Shown: in pieces, positions 1 to 8,918 of the stretch | Position numbering within the stretch: position 1 is the first letter of the stretch | Layout of the letters: every line of letters starts with the position of its first letter | From: Rhodospirillum sp. | Lineage (GTDB): Bacteria; Pseudomonadota; Alphaproteobacteria; Dongiales; Dongiaceae | Direction of reading: 5' to 3' | Assembly: GCA_013822765.1 (NCBI GenBank) | Contig: PNKY01000005.1 | Location: 124,001-188,000 of the forward strand | DNA length: 64,000 nucleotides | Position numbers and translations under genes: made by a program | The notes under the pieces: model-generated | Database searches by the model: none | Seen by the model: only the letters and a program-made list of their open reading frames with translations | What the model was told of the DNA's origin: nothing

Positions 1-316
1 CCTTGCTCTTGAGCAACTCCTGCAATTCGCCGGTCTGGAACATCTCGCGCACGATGTCGCAGCCGCCGACGAACTCGCCCTTCACATAGAGTTGCGGGAC
101 GGTCGGCCAGCTCGCGAAATCCTTGATGCCCTGGCGCAGGCCCGGGTCGGCCAGCACGTCGATGCCCTTGAACTTGACGCCCAGGTGGCTCAGTACCTGG
201 ACCACCGCGGCGGAGAAGCCGCACTGCGGGAAGACCGGCGTGCCCTTCATGTAGAGCACCACGTCGTTGCTGGTGACGTCGTCGCGGATGCGGTCGAAAA
301 CCGGATTGTCGCTCAT
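1..316 (-). CDS. grxD: Monothiol glutaredoxin, Grx4/GrxD family (3' end cut by window)
   Basis: The gene starts at the ATG at 316 and runs off the window edge after about 105 codons. The product begins MSDNPVFDRI and carries the CGFS active site (FPQCGFSAAV), followed by the WPTVPQLYVKGEFVGG thioredoxin-fold segment, which binds glutathione and a shared [2Fe-2S] cluster in this family. The family works with BolA in Fe-S cluster trafficking and iron sensing in the cytoplasm, and bolA lies directly upstream here. A GGGAGAAG ribosome site precedes the ATG. It is probably the last gene of the pur-bolA-grxD transcription unit, although a 111-bp gap after bolA could hold its own promoter. Confidence 0.95.
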   Translation of the reverse strand, partial: MSDNPVFDRIRDDVTSNDVVLYMKGTPVFPQCGFSAAVVQVLSHLGVKFKGIDVLADPGLRQGIKDFASWPTVPQLYVKGEFVGGCDIVREMFQTGELQELLKSK

Positions 317-427
317 TCTCTTCTCCCGAGGCGCCTGTGCGCCGAATTCCTTAACTCGCATATGAGGGCAAATCGCAGCCCTGTCAATCGGTCAACCCCA
401 AGACCCCAGATCCGTTGCGGGTTAACC

Positions 428-661
428 CTATTTTGGGGCCGAGGTCTGCAGGGCCAAAGCGTGCAGCTGGTCGCCCATCCGCCCGCGCAGGGCCTCGTAG
501 ACCATCTGGTGCTGCTGGACCCTGGACTTGCCGGCGAAGGCCGCCGACACGACCTGGGCGGCATAGTGGTCTCCGTCGCCGCGAAGGTCCTCGATCTTTA
601 CCTCGGCATCGGGCAGCGACTCCTTGATCAGCCGCGCGATCTCGCTTGCTTCCATCGCCAT
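428..661 (-). CDS. bolA: BolA family protein
   Basis: A 77-residue protein of the BolA/IbaG type. It has the alternating charged start (residues 1-30), the GDGDHYAAQVVS strand and the RVQQHQMVYEALRGRM helix that carries the conserved His of the family. BolA proteins bind CGFS glutaredoxins through a bridging [2Fe-2S] cluster, and the glutaredoxin gene follows immediately. It starts three bases after the purL stop, so it is probably translated from the purine operon message. The start could be Met1 or Met3. The coupling of bolA and grxD behind purL is typical of Alphaproteobacteria. Confidence 0.93.
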   Translation of the reverse strand: MAMEASEIARLIKESLPDAEVKIEDLRGDGDHYAAQVVSAAFAGKSRVQQHQMVYEALRGRMGDQLHALALQTSAPK

Positions 662-664
662 GCG

Positions 665-2881
665 TCAGCTCCCCGCGCTCATGAGGTCCGGGAAGAAGGC
701 TTCGTGAGCGCCCTTCAGGTCCGCGACCGATATGGTACCGCTGTCGACCAGCGTCAACGCATTGCTGCCGGTCTCGCCCAGCACCGTCACCGGGACGCCG
801 GACTTCCTGGCCGCGTTCAGGAATTGATCGGCGCTGCCCATCGCCAGGGTGGCGACATAGCGTGCCTGGTCCTCGCCGAACCAGAAGGCGTGCGCCGGCG
901 CCGAGGTTTTCTCAGGTACGCGGATCGTCGCGCCGATATTGCCGGCCATCGCCATCTCCGCGACCGCAACCAGCAGGCCGCCATCGGCGCAATCGTGACA
1001 GGCGGTCACGGCACCGGCCAGAATTTGCGTACGGATGAAGTCGCCGTTGCGTTTTTCTGCGGCGAGGTCGACCGGCGGCGGCGCGCCTTCTTCGCGGCCA
1101 TGCAGCTCGCGCAGGAAGATCGACTGGCCCAGGTGACCCTTTGTCTCGCCGATCAGGAGAATAACTTCGCCCGGTTGACGAAAGGCGATGGGCGCCGATT
1201 TGGCCGCATCGGCGATCACGCCGACGCCGCCGATGACCGGCGTCGGCAGGATGCCCTTGCCGTTGGTCTCGTTGTAGAGCGAGACGTTGCCGGAGATGAC
1301 CGGGTAGTCGAGCGCCTTGCAGGCCTCGACCATGCCTTCGATGCAGCCGACGAACTGGCCCATGATCTCCGGCCGCTGCGGATTGCCGAAGTTCATGTTG
1401 TCTGTGATGGCGAGCGGCGTCGCGCCGACCGCCGTCAGGTTGCGCCAGGTCTCGACGACGGCTTGCGCGCCACCGGTCTTCGGGTCGGCGAAGCAATAGC
1501 GCGGCGTGCAATCCGACGTGATGGCGAGCGCCTTGCCGTTCATGTCGGGCAGGCGCACAACCGCGGCATCGCCACCGGGGCGCTGCGCGGTGTGGCCCAT
1601 GACCAGGTGATCGTACTGCTCCCACACCCAGCGGCGCGAGGCGAGATCGGGCGAGCCGACCAGCGTGCGCAACGCCATCAGCAGATCGGACGGCGCGGGC
1701 ACGGAATCCGGATCGATATTTGCCTGCGGCTTGGTGGGAACGTAGGGGCGCTGATAGACCGGCGACTTCTCGACCAGCGGCGCGACCGGCATGTCGGCTT
1801 CGACCTTGCCGTTCTTCTTCAGCACCAGGTGGCCGGTATTCGTCAGGCGGCCGATCTCGGCGAAATCCAGCTCCCACTTCTCGAAGATGGCGCGCGCCTT
1901 GGCCATCGCCTGCGGCTTCAGGATCATCAGCATGCGCTCCTGAGATTCGGAGAGCATGATCTCGTAGGCGGTCATGTGCGTCTCGCGCACCGGCACCTTG
2001 TCGAGGTCGAGCTCGATGCCGAGGCCGCCCTTGGACGACATCTCGACTGAGGACGATGTCAAACCAGCGGCGCCCATGTCCTGGATCGCGACGATCGCGT
2101 CGGTCGCCATCAGCTCGAGGCAGGCCTCCAGCAGCAGCTTCTCGGTGAAGGGGTCGCCGACCTGCACCGTTGGGCGCTTCTCTTCCGAATCCTCGTTGAA
2201 CTCGGCGGAGGCCATGGTGGCGCCGTGGATGCCATCGCGGCCGGTCTTGGCGCCGACATAGATGACAGGATTGCCGACGCCGGCGGCCGCCGAATAGAAG
2301 ATCTTGTCGGTCTGCGCGAGACCGACGGTCATAGCGTTGACCAGGATGTTGCCGTTGTAGCTGGCGTGGAAGTTGACCTCGCCCGCCACCGTCGGCACGC
2401 CCATGCAATTGCCGTAGCCGCCGATGCCCGCGACCACGCCGGCGATCAGATGCCGGGTCTTCGGATCATCCGGCTCGCCGAAGCGCAGCGCGTTGACGTT
2501 GGCGATCGGGCGCGCGCCCATGGTGAAGACGTCGCGCATGATGCCGCCGACGCCGGTGGCCGCACCCTGGTACGGCTCGATGAAGCTCGGGTGGTTGTGG
2601 CTTTCCATCTTGAAGATGGCGGCTTGGCCGTCTCCGATGTCGATGACGCCGGCATTCTCGCCCGGTCCCTGGATCACCCAGGGCGCCTTGGTCGGTAGCT
2701 TCTTCAGATGCACGCGCGAGGACTTGTAGGAGCAGTGCTCGCTCCACATCACGGAGAAGATGCCGAGCTCGGTCATCGACGGCTCGCGGCCCATGATCTC
2801 CAGCACTAGCTGGTATTCCTCGTTGGTGAGCCCATGCTCCGCAACGATGTTGGGCGTGATCTTGGCGGTCGCAGTGCTCAC
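665..2881 (-). CDS. purL: Phosphoribosylformylglycinamidine synthase subunit PurL
   Basis: This is the synthetase subunit of the fourth step of de novo purine synthesis: FGAR + ATP + ammonia from PurQ gives FGAM. It is 738 residues, the size of the small PurL that needs separate PurS and PurQ. The motifs visible are [20 protein letters not shown] (nucleotide site), [17 protein letters not shown] and [12 protein letters not shown]. The open frame runs upstream to 3067, but the real start is the GTG at 2881: it gives the expected N-terminus ([12 protein letters not shown]) and overlaps the purQ stop by four bases (GTGA), a sign of translational coupling. Confidence 0.97.
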   Translation of the reverse strand: MSTATAKITPNIVAEHGLTNEEYQLVLEIMGREPSMTELGIFSVMWSEHCSYKSSRVHLKKLPTKAPWVIQGPGENAGVIDIGDGQAAIFKMESHNHPSFIEPYQGAATGVGGIMRDVFTMGARPIANVNALRFGEPDDPKTRHLIAGVVAGIGGYGNCMGVPTVAGEVNFHASYNGNILVNAMTVGLAQTDKIFYSAAAGVGNPVIYVGAKTGRDGIHGATMASAEFNEDSEEKRPTVQVGDPFTEKLLLEACLELMATDAIVAIQDMGAAGLTSSSVEMSSKGGLGIELDLDKVPVRETHMTAYEIMLSESQERMLMILKPQAMAKARAIFEKWELDFAEIGRLTNTGHLVLKKNGKVEADMPVAPLVEKSPVYQRPYVPTKPQANIDPDSVPAPSDLLMALRTLVGSPDLASRRWVWEQYDHLVMGHTAQRPGGDAAVVRLPDMNGKALAITSDCTPRYCFADPKTGGAQAVVETWRNLTAVGATPLAITDNMNFGNPQRPEIMGQFVGCIEGMVEACKALDYPVISGNVSLYNETNGKGILPTPVIGGVGVIADAAKSAPIAFRQPGEVILLIGETKGHLGQSIFLRELHGREEGAPPPVDLAAEKRNGDFIRTQILAGAVTACHDCADGGLLVAVAEMAMAGNIGATIRVPEKTSAPAHAFWFGEDQARYVATLAMGSADQFLNAARKSGVPVTVLGETGSNALTLVDSGTISVADLKGAHEAFFPDLMSAGS

Positions 2882-3567
2882 GACAGCGCCTCCACCATGC
2901 TCTTGAACAACGCCTTGCCGTCGGTCGAGCCCTGCAGTGGCTCGATCGCGTTCTCCGGATGCGGCATCAGGCCCAGCACGTTCTTGGTGCGATTGAAGAT
3001 GCCGGCGATGTTGCGCGCCGAGCCGTTGGGATTGTGCTCGTCCGCGAACTCGCCGTCGGGGCTGCAATAGCGGAACGCCACCTGGCCGTTCTCTTCGAGT
3101 TCGTCGAGTGTGCGATCGTCGGCGAAGTAGTTGCCGTCGTGATGCGCGACCGGGATCGACAGCACCTGGCCCTGCTCATACTGGCTGGTGAACAGCGACT
3201 GCGAGGTCTCGACCTTCAGCCGGATATTACGGCACACGAACTTGAGGCTGGCGTTGCGCAGCAGGATGCCGGGCAACAATCCCGCCTCGGTGATGATCTG
3301 GAAGCCGTTGCAGACGCCGATCACGGCCATACCCTTGTCGGCGCGGGCCTTCACCTCGCGCAGGATCGGCGAGTGGGCGGCGATGGCGCCGCAGCGCAGG
3401 TAGTCGCCGTAGGAGAAACCGCCCGGCACGAGCACGAGATCGACGTCCGGCAGCTCGGTATCGCGGTGCCAGATCATGATCGGCTTCCTGCCCATAGCCT
3501 GGGTCAGAGCCGCTTCCGCATCCCGCTCCCGGTTGGAGCCAGGAAACACGACAATGGCAGCTTTCAT
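2878..3567 (-). CDS. purQ: Phosphoribosylformylglycinamidine synthase subunit PurQ (glutaminase)
   Basis: A class I glutamine amidotransferase of 229 residues that supplies ammonia to PurL. It begins [20 protein letters not shown]; the ATG at 3567 fits the family start better than the frame's first ATG at 3639. It has the [16 protein letters not shown] segment, the nucleophile Cys in IGVCNGFQI and the C-terminal His/Glu pair in [10 protein letters not shown]. It lies between purS (12-bp gap) and purL (4-bp overlap), so the three subunits would be made together and form the PurL-PurQ-PurS complex. Confidence 0.97.
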   Translation of the reverse strand: MKAAIVVFPGSNRERDAEAALTQAMGRKPIMIWHRDTELPDVDLVLVPGGFSYGDYLRCGAIAAHSPILREVKARADKGMAVIGVCNGFQIITEAGLLPGILLRNASLKFVCRNIRLKVETSQSLFTSQYEQGQVLSIPVAHHDGNYFADDRTLDELEENGQVAFRYCSPDGEFADEHNPNGSARNIAGIFNRTKNVLGLMPHPENAIEPLQGSTDGKALFKSMVEALS

Positions 3568-3578
3568 GGGAGTCCCCG

Positions 3579-3821
3579 TCAGTCGACGAGATCGATGGCG
3601 TAGTTCTCGATCACGGTGTTTGCCAGCAGTTTGGCGCACATCTGATCGACCTGCTGCTTGGCTTTCGCCTTGTCGCGCTCGTCGAGGTCGATCTCGATAA
3701 ACTTGCCCTGGCGCACGTCGTTGACACCGCCGAATCCCAAGGTGCCGAGCGCGTGGGCGATCGCGCGGCCTTGCGGGTCCAGAACGCCTGACTTCAAGGT
3801 GATGTGAACGCGCGCCTTCAT
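3579..3821 (-). CDS. purS: Phosphoribosylformylglycinamidine synthase subunit PurS
   Basis: An 80-residue protein with the PurS pattern: [18 protein letters not shown] at the start, the [18 protein letters not shown] core and the C-terminal [14 protein letters not shown]. PurS dimers bridge PurL and PurQ in organisms with the split FGAM synthase. It has the usual length for the family and its place just before purQ confirms it. It is separated from purC by 25 bp. Confidence 0.96.
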   Translation of the reverse strand: MKARVHITLKSGVLDPQGRAIAHALGTLGFGGVNDVRQGKFIEIDLDERDKAKAKQQVDQMCAKLLANTVIENYAIDLVD

Positions 3822-3846
3822 CTTTCGTCCTTCTGTTACGGGGTCG

Positions 3847-4611
3847 TCACTGCATGGTGGAGGGACCCTTCATGTCCCTCGGTCCGCCTTCGGGGAAAAT
3901 ACCGAGCCGCCGCGCCACTTCCTGGTACGCTTCCTCGACGTTGCCGAGGTCGCGGCGAAAGCGGTCCTTGTCCAGCTTCTCGTTGGTCTTCACATCCCAC
4001 AGGCGGCAATTGTCGGGGCTGATCTCGTCAGCCAGCACGATCCGCATCTCGTCGTTCTCGTACAGCCGGCCGAACTCCAGCTTGAAATCCACTAGCTTGA
4101 GGCCCACGCCGAGGAACAGGCCGAGCAGGAAGTCGTTGATGCGCAGCGCGAGCGACATCATCTCGTCGAGGTCCTGCGGATTGGCCCAGCCGAACGCGGT
4201 GATGTGCTCTTCCGAGACCATCGGATCGCCCAGTTCGTCGGACTTGTAGTAGTACTCGATGATCGAGCGCGGGAGCTGGGTGCCCTCCGGAATGCCGAAG
4301 CGCTTGGCGAGCGACCCGGCCACGATGTTGCGCACCACGATCTCGAGCGGGATGATCTCCACCTCGCGCACCAGCTGCTCGCGCATGTTGAGGCGGCGGA
4401 CGAAGTGCGTCGGCACGCCGATCTCGCCCAGCTTCACCATCAGGTATTCGGAGATGCGGTTGTTGAGGACGCCCTTGCCGGTGATCGTGCCCTTTTTCTG
4501 ATTGTTGAAGGCGGAGGCGTCGTCCTTGAAATACTGGACCAGCGTCCCGGGCTCCGGACCTTCGAACAAGACCTTCGCCTTGCCTTCGTAAATGCGCCGG
4601 CGACGGGTCAT
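3847..4611 (-). CDS. purC: Phosphoribosylaminoimidazole-succinocarboxamide synthase (SAICAR synthetase)
   Basis: Joins aspartate to CAIR with ATP to give SAICAR, step 7 of purine synthesis (step 8 is purB, found at 10680-11972). It is 254 residues with the signature segments [15 protein letters not shown] (ATP loop), [30 protein letters not shown] and the [10 protein letters not shown] catalytic region. A GGAG ribosome site sits before the ATG. It is the first gene of the purC-purS-purQ-purL-bolA-grxD run, so the operon promoter should be in the 141 bp between it and zevB; I could not pick out a clear -35/-10 there. Confidence 0.97.
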   Translation of the reverse strand: MTRRRRIYEGKAKVLFEGPEPGTLVQYFKDDASAFNNQKKGTITGKGVLNNRISEYLMVKLGEIGVPTHFVRRLNMREQLVREVEIIPLEIVVRNIVAGSLAKRFGIPEGTQLPRSIIEYYYKSDELGDPMVSEEHITAFGWANPQDLDEMMSLALRINDFLLGLFLGVGLKLVDFKLEFGRLYENDEMRIVLADEISPDNCRLWDVKTNEKLDKDRFRRDLGNVEEAYQEVARRLGIFPEGGPRDMKGPSTMQ

Positions 4612-4752
4612 CCGGGTCTCCAGTTCTAAAAAATGCGCCGACCAAGGGGGGCCGAGGTCGGAATCGGCATCCTTCTAGCAGGCACACCCTGGAAACTCAA
4701 TCAATCTCGCGGGTGCAGCGCGACTCGCTGCGGCGAGAATTTGCCTGCGCGA

Positions 4753-5697
4753 TCAGGTGCTTGGTGCAATAACGATGATCGAGAGCTCGGCCAAAAACAG
4801 CAACCCACCTATGATCAGAATGAGGAGCGGGCCGAGGAGGCCGAGCCAGCGTGTCGCGCGGCCACGGCCGGCGAAACGAACCATCACCTGGTGATGCAGG
4901 AGCATGCTGACCAGGCCGAGGCCGGCCAGGGTCAGCGCCATGCCGACGGCGATCGCCAAAACCATCGCCAGGCCGCTCAGCAGGATGCCGTTGGCGATGG
5001 CGAAGGTGAGGATCAGGATCGCGCCCGAACAGGGCACGAAGCCTGCGGCCAACGCCAGCAGGCGGCGGTGGCCCGTTCCGCCGCCGTGATGGTGGTGGTC
5101 GTGGTCATGATGGTGATGATGATGACCGCCGGTGCCGCGCCATGCGCCGACCAGCATCCAGGCGCCGATCAGCGCGATGGCGCCGAAGCTGATCATGCGG
5201 ATCCAGTGGTTCTGCTCGACCGGCGACATCAGGCTGCGTTCGAGAATCCAATGGGTCGCGACCGCCACCACGATCGCAGCCAGCACGTGGGAGACGGCGA
5301 TCCAGCTTGCCATCGCAACGCCATGCATCGGGCGGGCGCGATTGCCGAGGAAATAACCGACCACCACCGTCTTGCCGTGGCCGACCGCGAGCGTGTGGAA
5401 CACGCCATAGAGGAACGCCGCCAGGACGCCGGCCATCAGCGCGGCCGAACCCTCGCCACGCCGGATCGCGCCGAGCTGGCTGTTGAGCGCGCGGCTGAAC
5501 CGCGCTTCGGTGCGCACGACGAACCCAGCCGCCTGGCGCCAAAGCGATGGCGAAGCCGCGGGCTGCGCGGCCGCATCGCCGCTCGGTGGCGGAAACAGCG
5601 GCGCTGGCTGCTCTTGCGCGCGACCACCCAGCGGCCAAACGAGCAGCAGCGCGAGCAAGGCGAACAGAGGCAGGGCGCGCCGCACCGTCAACGGCAT
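4753..5697 (-). CDS. zevB: NicO/RcnA-family metal transporter, ZevB-like
   Basis: A 314-residue membrane protein with an N-terminal signal or anchor segment (LPLFALLALLLVWPLGG), then at least six hydrophobic segments. It has the family motif GVFHTLAVGHGKTVVVGYFL and a His-rich cytoplasmic loop near residues 192-206 (runs of His with two Asp), followed by GFVPCSGAILI. NicO-family proteins move Ni or Co, but the ZevB branch, paired with a DUF1007 protein, is linked to zinc acquisition in Haemophilus. Here the pairing with zevA, a ZnuA-type protein and a Zur box points to zinc. Its ATG overlaps the zevA stop by 10 bp. The direction of transport cannot be read from the sequence. Confidence 0.85.
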   Translation of the reverse strand: MPLTVRRALPLFALLALLLVWPLGGRAQEQPAPLFPPPSGDAAAQPAASPSLWRQAAGFVVRTEARFSRALNSQLGAIRRGEGSAALMAGVLAAFLYGVFHTLAVGHGKTVVVGYFLGNRARPMHGVAMASWIAVSHVLAAIVVAVATHWILERSLMSPVEQNHWIRMISFGAIALIGAWMLVGAWRGTGGHHHHHHDHDHHHHGGGTGHRRLLALAAGFVPCSGAILILTFAIANGILLSGLAMVLAIAVGMALTLAGLGLVSMLLHHQVMVRFAGRGRATRWLGLLGPLLILIIGGLLFLAELSIIVIAPST

Positions 5698-6281
5698 TGC
5701 AGTGAAATCTCCTGCGGAATGACGACACCGCCGAAATAGGCGCGCTTGGTATCGTCACGCACCGTGGCGCTGCACGGCGCACCGTCGGCGTTCTCGAGGG
5801 TCGCGGGGTCCTGCTGCGCGAGATCGACCTGCACATAATATTCGCTGTCGTAGATCTCCGCGGTTAACGCCGCAGTGCGCGGATCGACCGGTTGGGGCAA
5901 CGGAACCTTCATCTGGAAGGTCACGATGCGCTCGTCATCCACGCTTGCGGCGAAGTCGGCCGGGTCGATCGGATCGAGCTGCTTGCCGTCGACGAAGACA
6001 TAGGTGAAATAGTGGAACATCTTGAGGTTGGGCAGGATGCCTTCGCCCACAGCCTTGCTTTCCAGCTCGTCGAAGGCGCCGTCGCCGTCGGCATCGAACT
6101 GCGTCAGCAGCGAATCGCTGAAGACGTCGTCGAACGCCCAGGTGAGGCGCAAGCCCGTCACCTTGCCCGCGTCGAACACGAACGCCACCTTGTTCTCGAT
6201 GAAGACGTGCGGATGCGCGCCGGCCGGCGCGGCGGCAAGCATAGACATCAGGGCGGAGGCCGCGACGGCGCGTCGGATCAA
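5688..6281 (-). CDS. zevA: DUF1007 family periplasmic protein, ZevA-like
   Basis: A 197-residue exported protein. After a hydrophobic signal (AVAASALMSMLAAAPAGA) the mature chain begins HPHVFIENKVAFVFD, the hallmark of DUF1007, and contains LTWAFDDVFSDSL and an EF-hand-like DADGDGAFDE. The likely start is TTG at 6281, which overlaps the preceding stop (TTGA); the ATG at 6248 would cut the signal short. DUF1007 proteins occur next to NicO-type transporters; in Haemophilus the ZevA/ZevB pair supports growth at low zinc. The two conserved His at the mature N-terminus are candidate metal ligands. Confidence 0.83.
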   Translation of the reverse strand: MIRRAVAASALMSMLAAAPAGAHPHVFIENKVAFVFDAGKVTGLRLTWAFDDVFSDSLLTQFDADGDGAFDELESKAVGEGILPNLKMFHYFTYVFVDGKQLDPIDPADFAASVDDERIVTFQMKVPLPQPVDPRTAALTAEIYDSEYYVQVDLAQQDPATLENADGAPCSATVRDDTKRAYFGGVVIPQEISLQCR

Positions 6282-6586
6282 CGGGCGCCGTCCGCGATCA
6301 CCGTGAAGGTGCAGCCGCAGAGTGGGCAACCGACCTGTTCGCTGCTGCCCGCGGGCAGCGCGCCGTTCGCGATGCGCTGCAGGAGGGTGTGGCGCGTCGC
6401 AGCTATGAGCGCGACGTGATCTTCCAGCGCGGTGCCGGCGGTCACGCGGCACGCGCTGGCCGACAAGGCTGCCGCCTGCTCGGGCGTCATCTCGTCGACA
6501 TACCAGGCGATGGCGCGGTCGGAGAGCAGGCCGAAGCCAGCGGCACCGGCCACCAAGCCCAGCAATAGCTCGCGTCGGGTTTTCAT
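6278..6586 (-). CDS. Small exported protein with C-terminal CPxCGC motif, unknown function
   Basis: I do not recognise this family. The chosen ATG at 6586 has GGAG seven bases upstream and gives 102 residues; the ATG at 6625 overlaps the znuA-like stop (ATGA) and would add 13 residues. The N-terminus MKTRRELLLGLVAGAAGFGL looks like a twin-arginine signal (RR followed by a hydrophobic stretch). The mature part has a lone Cys (SASACRV) and ends in VGCPLCGCTFTVIADG, a half zinc-ribbon that could bind a thiophilic metal. It sits inside the Zur-boxed operon between the zinc-binding protein and zevA and is coupled to zevA by a 4-bp overlap, so a role in periplasmic zinc handling is a fair inference, not a demonstrated one. 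Confidence 0.7.
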   Translation of the reverse strand: MKTRRELLLGLVAGAAGFGLLSDRAIAWYVDEMTPEQAAALSASACRVTAGTALEDHVALIAATRHTLLQRIANGALPAGSSEQVGCPLCGCTFTVIADGAR

Positions 6587-6621
6587 CGCGCTGCTCCGCA
6601 TCGTGCGGCGCGGAGTGTATG

Positions 6622-7548
6622 TCACTGCATGGCAGCCAGCAATTGCTTGGCGTTGTAGCGGATGAGCGACAGATAGTCCGGCGCGGGGCCGCTCGAGTCG
6701 GACAAGGCGTCGGCGTAGAGCTCGCCGCCCATCCGCACGCTCGACTCCTGTGCGACCGTTTCCGCGAGCCGCGGGTCGCTCATGTTCTCGAGGAAGATCG
6801 CGGACAGATGGCCGTCGCGCGCCTGGCGCACGACCCTGACCAGATCGTCGGCGGTCGGCTCGGCCTCGGTGCTGAGGCCTTGGACCGAGACGAACTCGAT
6901 GCCATAGGCGCGGCCGAAATAATGGAACGCGTCGTGCGAGGTGAGGACGCGCCGCTTCTCCTGTGGGATCGCGCCGAAGTCGGCCTTCAACTGCTGGTCG
7001 AGGGCCGCGATCTCCGCGATCAGCTTGTCGGCGTTGGCCTTGAACTCGGCGGCGTGTGCGGGCGCAACCTCCGACAACCCCTTCGCGATGTTGGCGACAT
7101 AGATCTGCGCGTTGGCGAGGTCCTGGAAAGCGTGCGGGTCGACGCCCTCAAGGTGATCGCCCTCTTCCTCCTGTTCGTGCGCCTCGCCCTCGTGCTCCGC
7201 TTCGACAGCGAGCGGCGCGACGGCGTCGCTGGCGACAAGCACCTTGCCCTTGAAACCGGAGGCATCTTCCAGCCGTTGCAGCCACGGCTCAAACCCGAGC
7301 CCGTTGGCGACCAGCAGATCGGCTCCAGCCAACTCCGCCGATTCCTTCGGACCGGGCTCGAACACGTGCGCGTCGCCGTTCGGTCCGACCAGGGTCAGGA
7401 CCTGGGCATGGTCGCCGGCGACGCGCTGGGTCAGGTCGGCGAGGATGGAAAAGGTGGCGACCGCCACCGGCTTGTCCTGGGCCAGCGCCGGCCCGGACAC
7501 AATGATGCAGGCCGCCAGGATGGAGCCCACCCACGCCAATCGCTTCAT
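6622..7548 (-). CDS. znuA: Zinc ABC transporter substrate-binding protein, ZnuA/AztC type
   Basis: A 308-residue periplasmic metal-binding protein (cluster A-I). It has a signal peptide cut after PALAQ, then VAVATFSILADLTQ. The likely metal ligands are His in NGDAHVFEPG, His in GVDPHAF, His in SHDAFHYFGRAYG and an Asp near the C-terminus. An acidic, His-containing loop lies at about residues 116-134, as in zinc-specific members. No znuB or znuC gene is nearby, so its membrane partner is either encoded elsewhere or replaced by the zevA/zevB pair downstream. It has its own promoter region with a Zur box 19-35 bp before the ATG. Confidence 0.9.
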   Translation of the reverse strand: MKRLAWVGSILAACIIVSGPALAQDKPVAVATFSILADLTQRVAGDHAQVLTLVGPNGDAHVFEPGPKESAELAGADLLVANGLGFEPWLQRLEDASGFKGKVLVASDAVAPLAVEAEHEGEAHEQEEEGDHLEGVDPHAFQDLANAQIYVANIAKGLSEVAPAHAAEFKANADKLIAEIAALDQQLKADFGAIPQEKRRVLTSHDAFHYFGRAYGIEFVSVQGLSTEAEPTADDLVRVVRQARDGHLSAIFLENMSDPRLAETVAQESSVRMGGELYADALSDSSGPAPDYLSLIRYNAKQLLAAMQ

Positions 7549-7566
7549 TCCCCGCCTCTGCTCGTA

Positions 7567-7583
7567 ATGTTATAATATAACAT
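7567..7583. promoter_or_regulatory. Zur box (zinc uptake regulator operator)
   Basis: The sequence ATGTTATAATATAACAT is a perfect 17-bp palindrome around position 7575 in an otherwise GC-rich region. It matches the alphaproteobacterial Zur consensus core (TGTTATAnTATAACA). It lies 19-35 bp upstream of the znuA-like ATG and downstream of the NRDE gene, so binding of zinc-loaded Zur would block transcription of the four-gene zinc operon. Confidence 0.88.
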
Positions 7584-7616
7584 ACACTGGGCCAATGGGC
7601 AAGAGGCATTAGGGAG

Positions 7617-8366
7617 CTAGACCTCTACGTCCTGCCAGGCGCTGGATTTGTCCGGCCGGCCGCCGACGAATTTCCAGATCGGGCGGCGGGTGGCGAATTG
7701 CGGCGCCGGCAGCGCGATCAGCGACGACGAGACAGTCCCGAAGCCGGTGTTCGACACGATGCTCATGGCGTCGAACACCGTGCCGGCGGGATCGTGGCTG
7801 CGGTCGCACAGCAGTTCCTGCCACGCGCTCCAATCGCCGGTGTCGGGATCGGGCGCTTTGGCATCCTTCCAGCGCGGCAGGAACCAGCGGATGCGCTTGC
7901 TGTTGGGGTCGTTGCGGTCGGACGCCGTGATCATCGACAGGCCGGGCGGTAGCGCTTCGGCCTCCACCTGGGTGCCGAGATTGCGCACCCAGAAGGCGTC
8001 GCGGTTGTCGGCGATCACCATGTTGAAGGGGCGGTAGGCGTGCGCGTCGAGTTCGCGCAGCATGGCCACGGCGTCGGCGGCGTCAGCGAAATCGAGCGCG
8101 TCGAGCACCAGTTCGCCGCGGCTGCGCTTGCCGTCCTGCGGACCGAGCGTGTTGCGGCGATTGAGGACGCCGGCGACCACGCCAGCATCGTTGACGCCGA
8201 GCCATGTCCCGCCCGCCAGCTCGTCGCGGCCGGCGACCACCTCGTTCCGGTCAGGCCAGTGGCGCGCCGGCGGGGACCACGGCCGGTCGGCCATCTCGTC
8301 GCGGTTGCTGGCCCACAGCAAAGGCCAATTGTGGCCGGGCCGGTGGAGCACTATGACGGAGCACAT
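7617..8366 (-). CDS. NRDE/TANGO2 family protein
   Basis: A 249-residue protein that starts MCSVIVLHRP; Cys2 becomes the N-terminal residue after Met removal, as in Ntn-type hydrolase folds. The family-naming motif is present as SNRDE at residues 20-24, with GGTWLGVNDAGVVAGVLNRR and FNMVIADNRDAFWV further on. Eukaryotic TANGO2 homologues are linked to heme and lipid homeostasis, but the bacterial activity is not established. The gene is on the same strand as the zinc operon, but the Zur box between them argues for separate control. Confidence 0.88.
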   Translation of the reverse strand: MCSVIVLHRPGHNWPLLWASNRDEMADRPWSPPARHWPDRNEVVAGRDELAGGTWLGVNDAGVVAGVLNRRNTLGPQDGKRSRGELVLDALDFADAADAVAMLRELDAHAYRPFNMVIADNRDAFWVRNLGTQVEAEALPPGLSMITASDRNDPNSKRIRWFLPRWKDAKAPDPDTGDWSAWQELLCDRSHDPAGTVFDAMSIVSNTGFGTVSSSLIALPAPQFATRRPIWKFVGGRPDKSSAWQDVEV

Positions 8367-8444
8367 GAGCGGCGCGGTTAACCTTGACGGGGACCTGCCC
8401 CGCGACCATCTTAAGCTGTACCTCCATTAAGGGGCTAGCATTCA

Positions 8445-8777
8445 ATGACCACGTTCGACGAGCGCGAGAGCAGCTTCGAAGCCAAGTTCAAGCACGATCG
8501 GGAGCTGCAGTTCAGAGTGAACAACCGGCGCAACAAGCTGCTGGGATTGTGGGCCGCGAACCTGCTCGGCATCCACGGCGCCGACGCCGAGACCTATGCC
8601 AAGGAAGTGGTCAAATCCGATTTCGCCACCCCCGGCGACCACGACGTGCTGCACAAGGTGCTGGGCGATTTCCAGGCCAAGAAGGTCGAGATGAGCGAGC
8701 ACCGCCTGCGCAAGCAGATGGACGACCTGATGCGGATCGCCACCGAGCAGGTCCAGCACGAAGTGAAGGCCGACTAG
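8445..8777 (+). CDS. F1Fo-ATPase inhibitor, zeta subunit (DUF1476)
   Basis: A 110-residue, mostly helical charged protein. It starts MTTFDERESSFEAKFKHD, the inhibitory N-terminal segment of the alphaproteobacterial zeta subunit first described in Paracoccus, and continues RRNKLLGLWAANLLG. It inhibits ATP hydrolysis by the F1 sector; strength varies between species. In many alphaproteobacteria this gene is next to purC and purB. Here purC is 3.8 kb away on one side and purB 1.9 kb away on the other, with the zinc operon and NRDE gene, and the desaturase/acetyltransferase genes, in between. An AAGGGG ribosome site precedes the start. Confidence 0.9.
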   Translation: MTTFDERESSFEAKFKHDRELQFRVNNRRNKLLGLWAANLLGIHGADAETYAKEVVKSDFATPGDHDVLHKVLGDFQAKKVEMSEHRLRKQMDDLMRIATEQVQHEVKAD

Positions 8778-8810
8778 CGAACGCGTCGACCCGTGCCACT
8801 TCTCATTCTT

Positions 8811-8891
8811 GTCACCCCGACCTTGAGCCGGGGTCCAATCCTCCGCGGCACGTGCGTCTGCCAAGGGACCCCGGCTCAAGGCCGGGATGAC
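8811..8891. repeat. Dispersed palindromic repeat, copy 1
   Basis: An 81-bp element with 26-bp inverted arms (8811-8836 and 8866-8891) that differ at two positions. The left arm starts GTCACCCCGACCTTGAGCC. The centre holds a CACGTG core (GCACGTGC). It would form a strong hairpin in DNA or RNA. Related copies are at 35112-35208 and 50899-50995. It lies between the convergent DUF1476 and desaturase genes and may also act as a bidirectional terminator. Confidence 0.9.
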
Positions 8892-8918
8892 GGTGGAGTG
8901 TGGTGGCGTCAGCCAGCT

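Noticed and set aside
92..2050. A 652-codon plus-strand frame opposite purL and bolA
   Set aside because: Antisense to well-conserved purL; no family features.
5095..5135. Triplet-rich ATGGTG/CATGATG stretch that looks like a microsatellite
   Set aside because: It encodes the His-rich loop of the NicO transporter, which is expected in this family.
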